A DNA stretch of 64,000 nt, from positions 146,857 through 210,856 of the forward strand of contig MKTW01000020.1 of NCBI GenBank assembly GCA_001898405.1, given 5' to 3'. Under the pieces are notes generated by a model that saw only the letters and a program-made list of their open reading frames with translations, made no database searches and was not told where the DNA came from. Origin of the DNA: Sphingobacteriales bacterium 44-61. GTDB lineage: Bacteria; Bacteroidota; Bacteroidia; Chitinophagales; Chitinophagaceae. A program made the translations under genes and the position numbers. Positions 8,085-17,018 of the stretch are shown piece by piece (positions within the stretch are counted from its first letter, which is position 1; each line of letters opens with the position of its first letter).

Positions 8085-9542
8085 TCAATTTTCTAAGAGA
8101 CCACTTTGTATCACACGTCCCTTTTCTAATCGTATTATCCTATCTACGCATTCTGGTCTTTTATTCGCATAATGCGTCACATATATCAGCGTTTTATTTC
8201 CCGCCACACATACCGCATTGATCAACTCCAGCAAGCCATCTTCCGTTTCATCATCCAAACCCTGGCAGGGTTCATCCAATATCAACAATGGCGGATTTTT
8301 TATCAATGCCCTTGCCAGCAACGCCCTTCGCTGTTCTCCAGCCGATAACTCGTTCAATCTTTTTCTCGCCAGCGATCTTAAGCCAAGCAATTCCAGCCAG
8401 TCATACACCCGCTGCATCTGCTCATCCATTACCTGCCTGAAAAGCCCGATCGTATCAAACAATCCCGAAGCCACGGCTTCAAAAACACTGTTGCTGCTGT
8501 CAAAAAACAATATCAATTCAGGAGAAAGATAGCCGATCCTTTTTTTGATGTCCCAGATGCTTTCACCACTGCCTCTTTTCCTGTCAAACAAATAAATTTC
8601 GTTGGCATAAGCCTGCGGGTTATCAGCAGTGATAAGGCTTAATAAAGTGGATTTGCCTGCACCATTCGGACCAGACAATAACCATCTCCCCCCTTCCTTC
8701 ACTTCCCAGTTTACCTGTTGCAATATTTTCTTATCACCATAGCTCACATTCACCTCCTTCATTTGGATAACTGCATTGAACTGCCCGCCTGGAGTAATAT
8801 TCAACACCCGTTTCAATAATGCTTCATTCAGTGGTTGCTTTTTTACTGGCAATGATGGCAGCTGGTTATCGAAAGCCCTTCTCTCCATAAAAACCGCCGG
8901 CTTGCTTTTCTCCAGTGAGATCACTTGCGTAATGCAGGATGGTATTTCAGAAGAATGCGTCGCCAGTATGATCAGTATGCCCTTATCTGCGAGTTCATTG
9001 ATCCGTTGATGAAGAAAAGCCCTTGCCTTCACATCCAGTCCAACAAAAGGCTGATCAAGCACCAGCACCTTAGGTGAAGCCAGCAATGCCTTTGCGATCT
9101 GCACTTTTTTATTTTCCCCATTGGAAAGCTGGATCAGGGGTTCATCCAGCAAGCGGCCGAGATCAAACGGGCGAAGCAGTTCCATTTCTGCAACATGCCT
9201 CCCTCCCAGATATGCTGCCACGGTTATCGCATCTTCCGCATCCATCGAATTGAAACGTTGCTGGTAATAGAAATTGCTGGTATTGGAAAGATTTTTAAAA
9301 TGATGCTCCTGCTCCACCCACACAATGCGTTCATTCAGGTTGCCGGCATATTGCAGCTGGCCTGTAAAAAAGATCCTTCCTGCCAGTGCCAGCGCCAGGG
9401 AGGTTTTGCCGCTGCCGGCTGCTCCGGTTATCGCGAGGTGATCACCCTGCTTCAGCGAGAAAGAAATATTTTCCAGCACCTGCAACGACGCTTTACGGAC
9501 AGACAACTGGTTTACTTCAAGTATATGCTCTGCATTTTCCAT
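8085..9542 (-). CDS. Twin-cassette ABC ATPase, ModF/PhrA-like
   Basis: Two complete ABC ATPase domains in one 485 aa chain without membrane segments, the architecture and length of ModF. Domain 1 has Walker A GAAGSGKTS, signature LSNGENKKVQIAKALL and Walker B VLVLDQPFVGLD, in which the catalytic Glu is replaced by Gln. Domain 2 has Walker A GPNGAGKST, signature LSAGEQRRALLARAL and canonical Walker B LLILDEPCQGLD. One active and one degenerate site are therefore expected. No molybdate permease genes are nearby, so a role in molybdate transport is not supported by context. The neighbour to the right diverges. Confidence 0.75.
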   Translation of the reverse strand: MENAEHILEVNQLSVRKASLQVLENISFSLKQGDHLAITGAAGSGKTSLALALAGRIFFTGQLQYAGNLNERIVWVEQEHHFKNLSNTSNFYYQQRFNSMDAEDAITVAAYLGGRHVAEMELLRPFDLGRLLDEPLIQLSNGENKKVQIAKALLASPKVLVLDQPFVGLDVKARAFLHQRINELADKGILIILATHSSEIPSCITQVISLEKSKPAVFMERRAFDNQLPSLPVKKQPLNEALLKRVLNITPGGQFNAVIQMKEVNVSYGDKKILQQVNWEVKEGGRWLLSGPNGAGKSTLLSLITADNPQAYANEIYLFDRKRGSGESIWDIKKRIGYLSPELILFFDSSNSVFEAVASGLFDTIGLFRQVMDEQMQRVYDWLELLGLRSLARKRLNELSAGEQRRALLARALIKNPPLLILDEPCQGLDDETEDGLLELINAVCVAGNKTLIYVTHYANKRPECVDRIIRLEKGRVIQSGLLEN

Positions 9543-9585
9543 TCTTTACATCCTTTTCCCTGCTGATCACTCAATAGGTTGATTA

Positions 9586-9620
9586 TTTGATACAACAATA
9601 GCGCGAATATCCTAATTTTA
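9586..9620 (+). promoter_or_regulatory. Possible Bacteroidota-type promoter for the M28 peptidase gene
   Basis: TTTG at 9586-9589 and TAATTTTA at 9613-9620, 23 bp apart, resemble the -33 TTTG and -7 TAnnTTTG elements, though the final G of the -7 box is missing. The ATG is 18 bp after the -7 box, which is short. Weak call. Confidence 0.3.
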
Positions 9621-9637
9621 AAGTTCAACCACTGTTT

Positions 9638-10987
9638 ATGAGAAAGATTATTCTGTTATTCACCCTTCTGTTTTCTGTTACATTTTTAAACGCACAAACC
9701 ATCGTTCACCGCGATCCGCAAATTGAAAAGATGGTGGCACAGGTATCAAAGGATTCCCTTTCTTCCTATATCAAACAAATGGTAAGCCTGGGGACCCGCA
9801 ACACATTAAGCACACAAACCGATCCTAAAAGAGGGATTGGCGCTGCGCGCAACTGGGTGCTGGGCAAGTTCAATGAGTTTGCCAGGCAATCCAATGGCCG
9901 GTTAACGGCTTTTATTGATACGGTAACTCTTCCTGCCGATGGCCGGCGCGTTGATAAGCCCATCCTGTTGGGCAATGTGGTAGCTACGCTGAAAGGCAGT
10001 GATCCTTCAGATAATCGCATTTTTTTAATCAGCGGCCATCTTGACAATATGCGCAGCAGTGTGATGGACCGCACCGGTGATGCTCCCGGCGCCAATGATG
10101 ATGGCAGCGGTGTGGCTGCAGTGCTCGAATGTGCGCGTGTGATGAGCAGTCAGTCTTTCCCTGCTACAGTCATTTTTATTGCCGTGAGTGGTGAAGAACA
10201 GGGCTTGCTGGGTGCCAACTTTATGGCAGAAAAAGCGAAAAAGGAAAACTGGAATATTGAAGCAGTGCTGAACAATGATATTATGGGCAGCAATAACAGC
10301 AGTGAAACCAATATCATCAACAATACGCAGGTGCGTGTATTCAGCGAAGCATTTTCCACTCAGGATACCGGCCGTGCTATTTCCACTATCCGCAACCTCG
10401 GACTGGAAAATGATGGCAAAGCCCGGCAACTGGCCCGTTATGTAAAAGAGATCGGCGAAAGATATGTTGACAACCTGCAAGTGGTAATGATCTACCGTAA
10501 TGACCGCTTTCTCCGTGGTGGCGATCATACCCCTTATGTGAACCGTGGCTACGCTGCCGTACGTATCACTGAAATGAACGAGAACTATTATCATCAACAC
10601 CAGGATGTAAGAATGGAAAATGGTATACAATACGGAGATCTTCAGGAGTTCATGGACTTTGAATACCTGCGTAAGAATACAGCCATGAATCTTTCCAACC
10701 TGGCTAACCTGGCCAAGTCGCCATCCATGCCGCAGGAAGTAAAAGTGGAAACGCGCAGGCTGACCAATTATACGATCCTGAACTGGAAAGCTTCCAAAAC
10801 CGGGAAAGTGAAAGGCTATTATGTATTGATAAGAGAAACAACGAGTGCAGTATGGCAAAAGAAAATATTTACAAGCAATACATCCATTGAATTGCCTTAT
10901 TCAAAAGACAACTATTTCTTCGGGATACAGGCCGTAAGTGAAGATGGGAATGAGAGCCTGGCAGTGGTGCCCACTCCGGGCAGATAA
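9638..10987 (+). CDS. Secreted M28-family zinc metallopeptidase
   Basis: Aminopeptidase-like zinc exopeptidase, probably periplasmic or secreted. Signal peptide MRKIILLFTLLFSVTFLNAQ. The dinuclear zinc ligands are all visible: HLDN (first His), PGANDDGSGVAAVLE (bridging Asp), SGEEQGLLGA (catalytic Glu-Glu), NNDIMG (Asp), and a late His in HQHQDVR. After the catalytic domain (to about residue 365) comes a fibronectin-type-III-like module (TRRLTNYTILNWKASKTGKVKGYYVLIRE...), an arrangement seen in Bacteroidota M28 proteins. Length 449 aa, complete. Monocistronic, divergent from the ModF-like gene. Confidence 0.9.
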   Translation: MRKIILLFTLLFSVTFLNAQTIVHRDPQIEKMVAQVSKDSLSSYIKQMVSLGTRNTLSTQTDPKRGIGAARNWVLGKFNEFARQSNGRLTAFIDTVTLPADGRRVDKPILLGNVVATLKGSDPSDNRIFLISGHLDNMRSSVMDRTGDAPGANDDGSGVAAVLECARVMSSQSFPATVIFIAVSGEEQGLLGANFMAEKAKKENWNIEAVLNNDIMGSNNSSETNIINNTQVRVFSEAFSTQDTGRAISTIRNLGLENDGKARQLARYVKEIGERYVDNLQVVMIYRNDRFLRGGDHTPYVNRGYAAVRITEMNENYYHQHQDVRMENGIQYGDLQEFMDFEYLRKNTAMNLSNLANLAKSPSMPQEVKVETRRLTNYTILNWKASKTGKVKGYYVLIRETTSAVWQKKIFTSNTSIELPYSKDNYFFGIQAVSEDGNESLAVVPTPGR

Positions 10988-11029
10988 TGAAAGAAGGATA
11001 TTATTTTATTTTAAATTTTTACCGGCTAC

Positions 11030-11488
11030 ATGATCAATTGGGTTTTAAAAAAATTTGATGAGCTGACTGCTCCCGAACTATATGCCATGCTCCGCCTCAG
11101 AACTGAAGTATTTGTGGTGGAGCAAAACTGTGTGTTCCAGGATATGGACAATAAGGACCAGCATTGCTATCACCTGCTGGGATGGAAAGGAGACCTGCTG
11201 GCCGCTTATACCAGGATCGTTCCAGCCGGCATATCTTACGCGGATGCCCCTTCTATCGGCCGTGTGGTAACATCCCCGCAAGCGAGGGGCAGCGGGTTGG
11301 GAAGATTACTAATGGAAAAGAGCATACAGGAGCTGTTTGGATTATACGGAGCATCTCCGATCAAGATAGGAGCACAGCTATACCTTAAGAATTTTTATGA
11401 ATCATTGGGCTTTCAGCAAAGCAGTGATATATATGATGAAGATGGTATAGACCACATTGAAATGACCCGCCAAACGTATATTCACTAA
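11030..11488 (+). CDS. elaA: GNAT acetyltransferase, ElaA family
   Basis: A 152 aa single-domain acetyl-CoA-dependent N-acetyltransferase. The ElaA hallmarks are clear: LRTEVFVVEQNCVFQDMDNKDQ near the N-terminus, then IGRVVTSPQARGSGLGRLLM, which is GNAT motif A with the acetyl-CoA pyrophosphate loop (Q/RxxGxG/A). The C-terminus has the typical FYESLGFQ segment. The physiological substrate of ElaA proteins is not established. It starts 43 bp after the M28 peptidase and may be co-transcribed with it. Confidence 0.9.
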   Translation: MINWVLKKFDELTAPELYAMLRLRTEVFVVEQNCVFQDMDNKDQHCYHLLGWKGDLLAAYTRIVPAGISYADAPSIGRVVTSPQARGSGLGRLLMEKSIQELFGLYGASPIKIGAQLYLKNFYESLGFQQSSDIYDEDGIDHIEMTRQTYIH

Positions 11489-11609
11489 GTAGAAAACCTT
11501 TAAAGTTTACACAATAAAAAAAACCTTTCTTAACATTTCATAGATACATTTTTCTTTCTCTATTTTGTTCCCAGTTATAATCCAATAGAGAAATCCGAAA
11601 TCTGAATCT

Positions 11610-12566
11610 ATGAGAAACAAACTTCTACACGCATTCATTGCGCTGCTATTTGCTGTCGGCAGCGTTTTACCCTATCAATCAAATGCACAATCCTTAGGCG
11701 GTGAAATTGGTCACGCAGAGTTTGGCATTGGCATTGGCCCCATGTTCTTCCTGGGCGACCTTGGCGGTTCTGCCGGCGAAGGCAGGCGTTTTGTTAAGGA
11801 CCTTGATTTCCCTTTGACCAAACTGGCAAAAGGCCTTTACCTGAGTGTATATCCAACTGAATTCCTGGGTTTTCGCGTTGCGATCAACCAGGGTGTTTTG
11901 GAAGGAAATGATGCACAGGCTCCCAATAAAGGCGGTGCTGAAGTGGACAGGCTGAAAAGAAACCTGAGCTTTAGAACTTCTGTACTGGAAGGTTATATTG
12001 CTGCAGAAGTTTATCCTACTTTTTTCCTGGAGAAATATGATGGCCTTAAAGGCAAGCTGCGCCCTTATGGTGTGATTGGTTTTGGTGTAATGAAATACAA
12101 CCCCAAAACATTATATAAAGGCCAGTGGGTGGAACTGCATCCGCTTCGTCTCGAAGGCCAGGGTATGGCAGAGTATCCCGACAGCAAACCCTATAAACTG
12201 CTGCAAAAAGAAATCCCTATGGGAGTGGGTGTCAAATATTACCTGAGTGATAAGGCCTATATCGGCCTTGAAATACTGCACCGCCAGTTATTCACCGACT
12301 ACATTGATGATGTGAGCCATGACTATTATATAGACCCTATTTATTTCGATAATTATTTGTCTGCTCCGCAAGCAGCGATGGCAAAGGACTTATATTATCG
12401 TGGAACTTATGGCAACGGTACTACCAGTGTGAATCCGCAGAATTTTCAACGCGGTAACCCCAATCAGAACGATGCATTTTTCTCTACTGTATTCCGTTTT
12501 GGTTTAAGGTTAGGCGGCACAGACGATCCTGCTAAAAGGCAGTTGCGTTGCCCGGTATTCTATTAA
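11610..12566 (+). CDS. Outer-membrane beta-barrel-like hypothetical protein
   Basis: 318 aa with a signal peptide (MRNKLLHAFIALLFAVGSVLPYQSNAQ). The mature part starts GGEIGHAEFGIGIGPMFFLGDLGG and continues with alternating hydrophobic/aromatic strands (LYLSVYPTEFLGFRVAINQG, LRPYGVIGFGVMKYNP, GVGVKYYLSDKAYIGLEI) typical of small Bacteroidota outer-membrane barrels, and ends with a barrel-like strand (TVFRFGLRLGG). It is reminiscent of DUF6089-like proteins. No enzymatic motif. A 36 bp gap separates it from the next small secreted protein, so they are probably co-transcribed. Function unknown. Confidence 0.75.
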   Translation: MRNKLLHAFIALLFAVGSVLPYQSNAQSLGGEIGHAEFGIGIGPMFFLGDLGGSAGEGRRFVKDLDFPLTKLAKGLYLSVYPTEFLGFRVAINQGVLEGNDAQAPNKGGAEVDRLKRNLSFRTSVLEGYIAAEVYPTFFLEKYDGLKGKLRPYGVIGFGVMKYNPKTLYKGQWVELHPLRLEGQGMAEYPDSKPYKLLQKEIPMGVGVKYYLSDKAYIGLEILHRQLFTDYIDDVSHDYYIDPIYFDNYLSAPQAAMAKDLYYRGTYGNGTTSVNPQNFQRGNPNQNDAFFSTVFRFGLRLGGTDDPAKRQLRCPVFY

Positions 12567-12602
12567 GAATACCCCCAAACTTAGTCACCAATCCGTACCC
12601 TT

Positions 12603-13001
12603 ATGAAGATAAAATCTACATTGATTTCTCTTACTGTTTTATGTTGTCTTGTGGTGATCAATCCATACCACTCACAAGCAGCAGTATCTGTAAAAAGTCC
12701 GGTTAATCCTGTAGATGAAAAGAAGCCTTTAACGAAAGTAAAAACTCAATCGTCCAGGAATAACCATGCCGTAAAGATTTACCCGGATGCCATAAAAAGG
12801 GTCATGCACGTAGTGGCCAGAGATAACGATGACAAGGAAATTGAATTCTTTGTTTTCGATCTGGACAGTACGCTTGTGCAGCATTTCAAAATGAAAGAAG
12901 GCGATCACCAACGGCTGAGCGGCCTGCAAAGAGGAAAATATATTTATCATGTTTTTGCAGGGGATGAGGAGACGGCTACAGGCAACTTCGAGATACGCTA
13001 A
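12603..13001 (+). CDS. Small secreted protein resembling a free-standing T9SS type A sorting domain
   Basis: 132 aa: signal peptide (MKIKSTLISLTVLCCLVVINPYHSQA), a Lys/Pro/Ser-rich linker, then about 75 residues with the layout of a type IX secretion C-terminal sorting domain: VKIYPDAIKRVMHVVA, FFVFDLDSTLVQHFKM, LSGLQRGKYIYHVFAG, GNFEIR. Such domains normally sit at the end of large secreted proteins; here there is almost nothing in front of it. It may be a periplasmic beta-sandwich protein that only looks like a sorting domain. It follows the beta-barrel gene by 36 bp. Confidence 0.7.
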   Translation: MKIKSTLISLTVLCCLVVINPYHSQAAVSVKSPVNPVDEKKPLTKVKTQSSRNNHAVKIYPDAIKRVMHVVARDNDDKEIEFFVFDLDSTLVQHFKMKEGDHQRLSGLQRGKYIYHVFAGDEETATGNFEIR

Positions 13002-13404
13002 TAGCGCGAATGAGTTTGATAGGAGAAAGTTGTGGGTGAGAGCCGCGAATGGTGCGAATCGCAAATGAATGACACGAATTGAATAGTTCTTTATATAGTA
13101 ATATTCTAAATGCTGTTCCAATAAGCAGCAAAGGGCTTAATAAAATCTGATACCCGGTTGAATAAACCTAATCCGTTCTCTATTGGTACTCTCTATTTCT
13201 CATAGTATACAATTTTATTAATGTCCCTTTGCTGCTTATTGGATTTTTTTTGCCCTTAAACTATCCCTCATTTTAGGGTTGTCATATTTAAAAAAACTAT
13301 CTTATATTAGATGACCATTTCCCGCATGGAGGTTTACAAAATCAACAGGGGGCGGATACCGAAAAGCCTTATGAGTAGGTTCAACTCTAATCAACCATTT
13401 TGTT
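13002..13404. other. Intergenic stretch with GCGAAT-type repeats and an inverted-repeat element
   Basis: About 400 bp without a gene. The left part (13003-13078) has degenerate copies of a GCGAAT(GG)-like unit (AGCGCGAATG, CCGCGAATGGTGCGAATCGC, CACGAATTG). The centre holds the inverted-repeat element described separately at 13117-13243. The right part (13279-13306) has a weak TTG/TATCTTAT promoter-like pair, about 100 bp before the next gene. Confidence 0.5.
13117..13243. repeat. 127-bp element with 19-bp terminal inverted repeats (MITE-like)
   Basis: TCCAATAAGCAGCAAAGGG at 13117-13135 is matched exactly by its reverse complement at 13225-13243. Just inside, TTAATAAAAT on the left is again complementary to ATTTTATTAA on the right, giving about 29 paired bases per arm with a small asymmetric bulge. 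The roughly 70 bp core has no ORF. A run of eight T follows the right arm. It could be a miniature mobile element or a large fold-back RNA ending in a terminator. Confidence 0.6.
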
Positions 13405-13815
13405 ATGGAACAATTGAACTTTCACAAGCAGAAATTATATTCTCTCATTTTTGCAGGCGTTGCATTGATTGCGCTGTTCCTGCCATGGGTGTCTATCAGC
13501 CTGGGAATATTTGGCGGTGGGTCCGTCAATGGTTTCAGAAGTTGGGGCATCCTGTCTTTCCTGGGTGTGCTTGGAGTAGCAGCCGCCTGTTTCCTGGGTA
13601 ATAAAACACTACCCTTCGATGATACCTTTAAGAAAGTAGCACTGGGTTCTTTTGGCGCCATTGCATTAGGTGCGCTGATCTTTTTTATCCGCTTAAGCGA
13701 TGGTTTCGGCGCCAGCTCGGGATTCGGTCTCTGGATCACCCTGGTTGCAGGAATAGCAGGGCTTGTGTGGGTATTGGGGAAAATCAACTTACCGGATATC
13801 AATAAGAAAGCCTAA
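13405..13815 (+). CDS. Small four-helix membrane protein, unknown function
   Basis: 136 aa with four predicted transmembrane helices (about 12-32, 47-65, 78-96, 108-125), starting MEQLNFHKQKLYSLIFAGVA. Gly/Ala-rich, no charged catalytic residues inside the membrane, cytoplasmic basic tail (DINKKA). I do not recognise a characterised family. It stands alone, converging on uvrA across a strong bidirectional terminator. The ATG at 13405 directly precedes the first hydrophobic segment and is the natural start. Confidence 0.75.
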   Translation: MEQLNFHKQKLYSLIFAGVALIALFLPWVSISLGIFGGGSVNGFRSWGILSFLGVLGVAAACFLGNKTLPFDDTFKKVALGSFGAIALGALIFFIRLSDGFGASSGFGLWITLVAGIAGLVWVLGKINLPDINKKA

Positions 13816-13823
13816 AGCGCTAT

Positions 13824-13887
13824 AATTTAAAAGGGGTAATGATTTAAGGTTTGATATTTAACCTTAAATCATTACCCCTTTTAAATT
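13824..13887. terminator. Bidirectional terminator, 27-bp arms
   Basis: A perfect inverted repeat with arms 13824-13850 and 13861-13887 (core AAAAGGGGTAATGATTTAAG) and a 10-nt loop. The arm ends are A-rich on the left and T-rich on the right, so the RNA from either strand ends in a U-rich tract. It lies between the convergent small membrane protein gene and uvrA and should terminate both. Confidence 0.85.
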
Positions 13888-13893
13888 CAACTA

Positions 13894-16776
13894 TCACAGC
13901 TCCGTTTCCAGGAATTTCGCTGTAAAGCTTTCCTTATTCTTCACCAGTTCTTCCGGTGTGCCTTCAAATAAGATCTTACCGCCTCCATCTCCTCCTTCAG
14001 GGCCAAGATCAATTACATGATCCGCTACTTTGATCACATCCATATTGTGTTCGATCACCAGTACCGTGTTACCTCTCTCTACGAGTTTATTCAATACATC
14101 CAGCAGGTGGCGGATATCTTCAAAATGAAGACCTGTGGTCGGTTCATCCAGTATATAAAATGTTTTGCCGGTGTCACGCTTGCCAAGTTCCGTTGAAAGC
14201 TTCACACGTTGTGCTTCTCCACCGCTCAGGGTTACTGCAGACTGGCCAAGTGTGATATAACCCAATCCCACTTCTTCCAGCACTTTTATTTTACGATAGA
14301 TATAGGGTACAGGCTGGAAGAATTCAACTGCTTCTTCCACGGTCATTTCCAGCACATCTGCAATGGATTTGCCTTTATAACGGATCTCCAGTGTTTCGCG
14401 GTTGTATCTTTTGCCATTACATTTCTCACAATGCACATACACATCCGGGAGGAAATTCATCTCGATCACCCGCATGCCGCCGCCTTCACACACTTCGCAA
14501 CGGCCGCTCTTAACATTAAAAGAAAAACGTCCTGCATTATATCCCCTGATCTTGGCTTCAGGGATGGAAGCAAACAATGTACGTATCTCTGTGAAGAAGC
14601 CACAATAAGTAGCGGGATTGCTGCGCGGGGTGCGGCCAATAGGTGACTGATCTATTTCTATCACTTTATCAACATGCTCCAGGCCTTTCAGTGATTTATA
14701 TTCCAGTGGAGATACTCTTGAGCCATACGCGTGATGCGACAATACAGGGTAAAGTGTTTCATTGATCAGCGTTGATTTGCCGCTGCCGCTTACACCTGTT
14801 ACCACGATGAACTTTCCTAATGGGAACTTAACATCTACGTTCTGCAGGTTATTTCCTTTTGCCCCTTTCAGCTCCAGGAACTTGCCATTACCCTTTCTTC
14901 TTTCCTTAGGAACAGGGATAGTTTTTTTTCCATTGAGATAACCTGATGTCAGTGTATCGAGTTTCAGCAGGTCTTTCGGCTTTCCTTCTGCAACCACTCT
15001 TCCTCCGTGATGACCGGCTTTAGGACCGATATCGATCAGGTGGTCGGCCGACAGCATGATGTCTTTATCATGCTCTACTACCAATACGCTGTTGCCAATA
15101 TCCCGAAGATTTTTCAATGCTTCTATCAGCCGGTGGTTATCGCGCTGATGAAGACCAATAGATGGTTCATCCAATATATAGGTAATGCCTTGCAATTGTG
15201 ATCCGATCTGCGTGGCCAGTCTTATCCGCTGCGATTCACCACCACTAAGGGTCTTGGACGAACGGTTAAGTGTCAGGTAAGTAAGCCCCACATCCAAAAG
15301 GAATTTCAGGCGTTCACGTATCTCTTTCAGTATGTCTTTGGCGATCGTTCTTTGCTTATTATCGATCCTCAACTCAATCCCATCGAGCCAGGCAGCCAGG
15401 TTGTCCAGGTTCATTTCGCTCAGCTCAGATATATTTCTCCCATCTACTTTAAACCAGAGGCTTTCTTTTTTCAGGCGTGCACCTCCACAGCTTTCGCATG
15501 GCTGCAATTGCATATATCCTTCGGCCCATTCACGAAGGCCTTCACTGTAGCCATTGTTGAACCAGCGTTTCAGCATGTTCACAATACCTTCGTAGGGTGC
15601 TTGCGGATCAAATTTCATATTCTCAAAGTCGATCTCTTCTTCTACGCCTTCTTCATTGCCATACAATAAAAGATTGAGTGATTTTACCGGTATATCTTTT
15701 ACAGGCTTGGTGAGGGATATTTTATTCTTCTTCGCGATCTCCTGCGCCTGCCTGAACACGTATGCATCCCTCTCTTCACCCAATGGCGCAATTCCACCCT
15801 CGCTGATGCTAAGTTCCTTATCGGGCAATACGGCTTCCATATTCACATGGAAAGTGGTGCCAAGGCCCCGGCATACCGGGCAGGCCCCATAAGATGAGTT
15901 GAATGAAAATGCATTGGGGGAAGGTTCTTCATAGCTGATGCCCGTGTCTTCACACATCAGCATCTTGGAATATTGCACCAGCGTATCAGCCGCACCATTC
16001 TCACTGCTCTTTGTTTTCTTCTTTGCATCAGTTGCTTTACCACCGGCCACCAGCAAAAACATCAGGTCTTTTCCCAAACGCAGGGTTTGCTGCACGCTTT
16101 GACTTAGCCGTGCACGGAAATCGTCCGTCACCTGCATACGATCAACCACCAGTTCTATATCATGGATCTTATAACGGTCGACCTGCATCTTCGGCACCAG
16201 ATCGAGCACTTCTCCATCCACTCTTACTTTGAGAAAACCTTTTTTACGGACGTCTTCAAACAGCTCGCGGTAATGCCCCTTGCGGCCACGTACCAGCGGG
16301 GCCAGCAGGCTGATGCTTTTCCCTTCAAACCTGCGGAAGATATTTTCCACGATCTCTTCTTCGCTCCACTTCACCATCTTCTTCCCGGTATTATAAGAAT
16401 AGGCTTCACCAACCCTGGCAAACAAAAGCCGGAAGAAATCATACACTTCGGTGATCGTGCCTACAGTGGAGCGGGGATTTTTGTTCGTTGTCTTTTGCTC
16501 AATGGAAATAACCGGTGAAAGGCCTGTGATCTTATCCACGTCAGGTCTTTCCATATCACCAATGAATTGGCGGGCATAAGCACCGAAGGTTTCCATATAC
16601 CTTCTCTGCCCTTCTGAATAAATAGTATCAAAAGCCAGCGACGATTTACCGCTACCGCTTATGCCGGTGATTACTACCAGCTGGTTTTTTGGAATGGCTA
16701 TATCTATATTTTTCAGGTTATGCACCCTTGCTCCGAATACCTCTATGTTATCGTCTTTTTCTATCTGCTTCGCCAT
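13894..16776 (-). CDS. uvrA: Excinuclease ABC subunit A
   Basis: DNA-damage recognition ATPase of nucleotide excision repair; a UvrA dimer loads UvrB at lesions. About 960 aa with two ABC cassettes: Walker A GISGSGKSS (N-terminal) and GVSGSGKST (C-terminal), signatures LSGGESQRIRLA and LSGGEAQRVKLS, Walker B YILDEPSIGLH and YILDEPTTGLH. Both zinc-finger Cys pairs are present (CPVCRGLG/CESCGG and CEVCEGGG/CEKCNGKRY). The start at 16776 (MAKQIEKDD) or 16782 (MPMAKQ) differs by two residues. Monocistronic, with a bidirectional terminator beyond its 3' end. Confidence 0.97.
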   Translation of the reverse strand: MAKQIEKDDNIEVFGARVHNLKNIDIAIPKNQLVVITGISGSGKSSLAFDTIYSEGQRRYMETFGAYARQFIGDMERPDVDKITGLSPVISIEQKTTNKNPRSTVGTITEVYDFFRLLFARVGEAYSYNTGKKMVKWSEEEIVENIFRRFEGKSISLLAPLVRGRKGHYRELFEDVRKKGFLKVRVDGEVLDLVPKMQVDRYKIHDIELVVDRMQVTDDFRARLSQSVQQTLRLGKDLMFLLVAGGKATDAKKKTKSSENGAADTLVQYSKMLMCEDTGISYEEPSPNAFSFNSSYGACPVCRGLGTTFHVNMEAVLPDKELSISEGGIAPLGEERDAYVFRQAQEIAKKNKISLTKPVKDIPVKSLNLLLYGNEEGVEEEIDFENMKFDPQAPYEGIVNMLKRWFNNGYSEGLREWAEGYMQLQPCESCGGARLKKESLWFKVDGRNISELSEMNLDNLAAWLDGIELRIDNKQRTIAKDILKEIRERLKFLLDVGLTYLTLNRSSKTLSGGESQRIRLATQIGSQLQGITYILDEPSIGLHQRDNHRLIEALKNLRDIGNSVLVVEHDKDIMLSADHLIDIGPKAGHHGGRVVAEGKPKDLLKLDTLTSGYLNGKKTIPVPKERRKGNGKFLELKGAKGNNLQNVDVKFPLGKFIVVTGVSGSGKSTLINETLYPVLSHHAYGSRVSPLEYKSLKGLEHVDKVIEIDQSPIGRTPRSNPATYCGFFTEIRTLFASIPEAKIRGYNAGRFSFNVKSGRCEVCEGGGMRVIEMNFLPDVYVHCEKCNGKRYNRETLEIRYKGKSIADVLEMTVEEAVEFFQPVPYIYRKIKVLEEVGLGYITLGQSAVTLSGGEAQRVKLSTELGKRDTGKTFYILDEPTTGLHFEDIRHLLDVLNKLVERGNTVLVIEHNMDVIKVADHVIDLGPEGGDGGGKILFEGTPEELVKNKESFTAKFLETEL

Positions 16777-17018
16777 GGGCAATAAACTTGTTTTAATCTT
16801 GTTTTAGTAGGAGGAAGCGAAGATAAAACAAAAGAGAGCGCGTTCTTGGCGATACTTCCACCCTCGTATAAACCCCATAATATCATCCAGTTTTTCAACT
16901 AGTTATATCCTTCTCCCAAAAAAAATCCTTCCCATTTTCCCCAAAAACAAATTTCTGGCACAATATTTAAAAGTAAAGCCGTGAAAACAAGACACAAATC
17001 TTTTAAAATAGAAACTTT

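Noticed and set aside
10025..10858. 277-residue antisense ORF inside the M28 peptidase gene
   Set aside because: It is the complement of a strongly supported coding gene and has no recognisable domain.
16956..16972. Possible sigma-54 promoter (TGGCAC followed by A/T-rich sequence) before the 17019 gene
   Set aside because: The -24 element looks right, but the -12 position has TTTAAA without the required GC.
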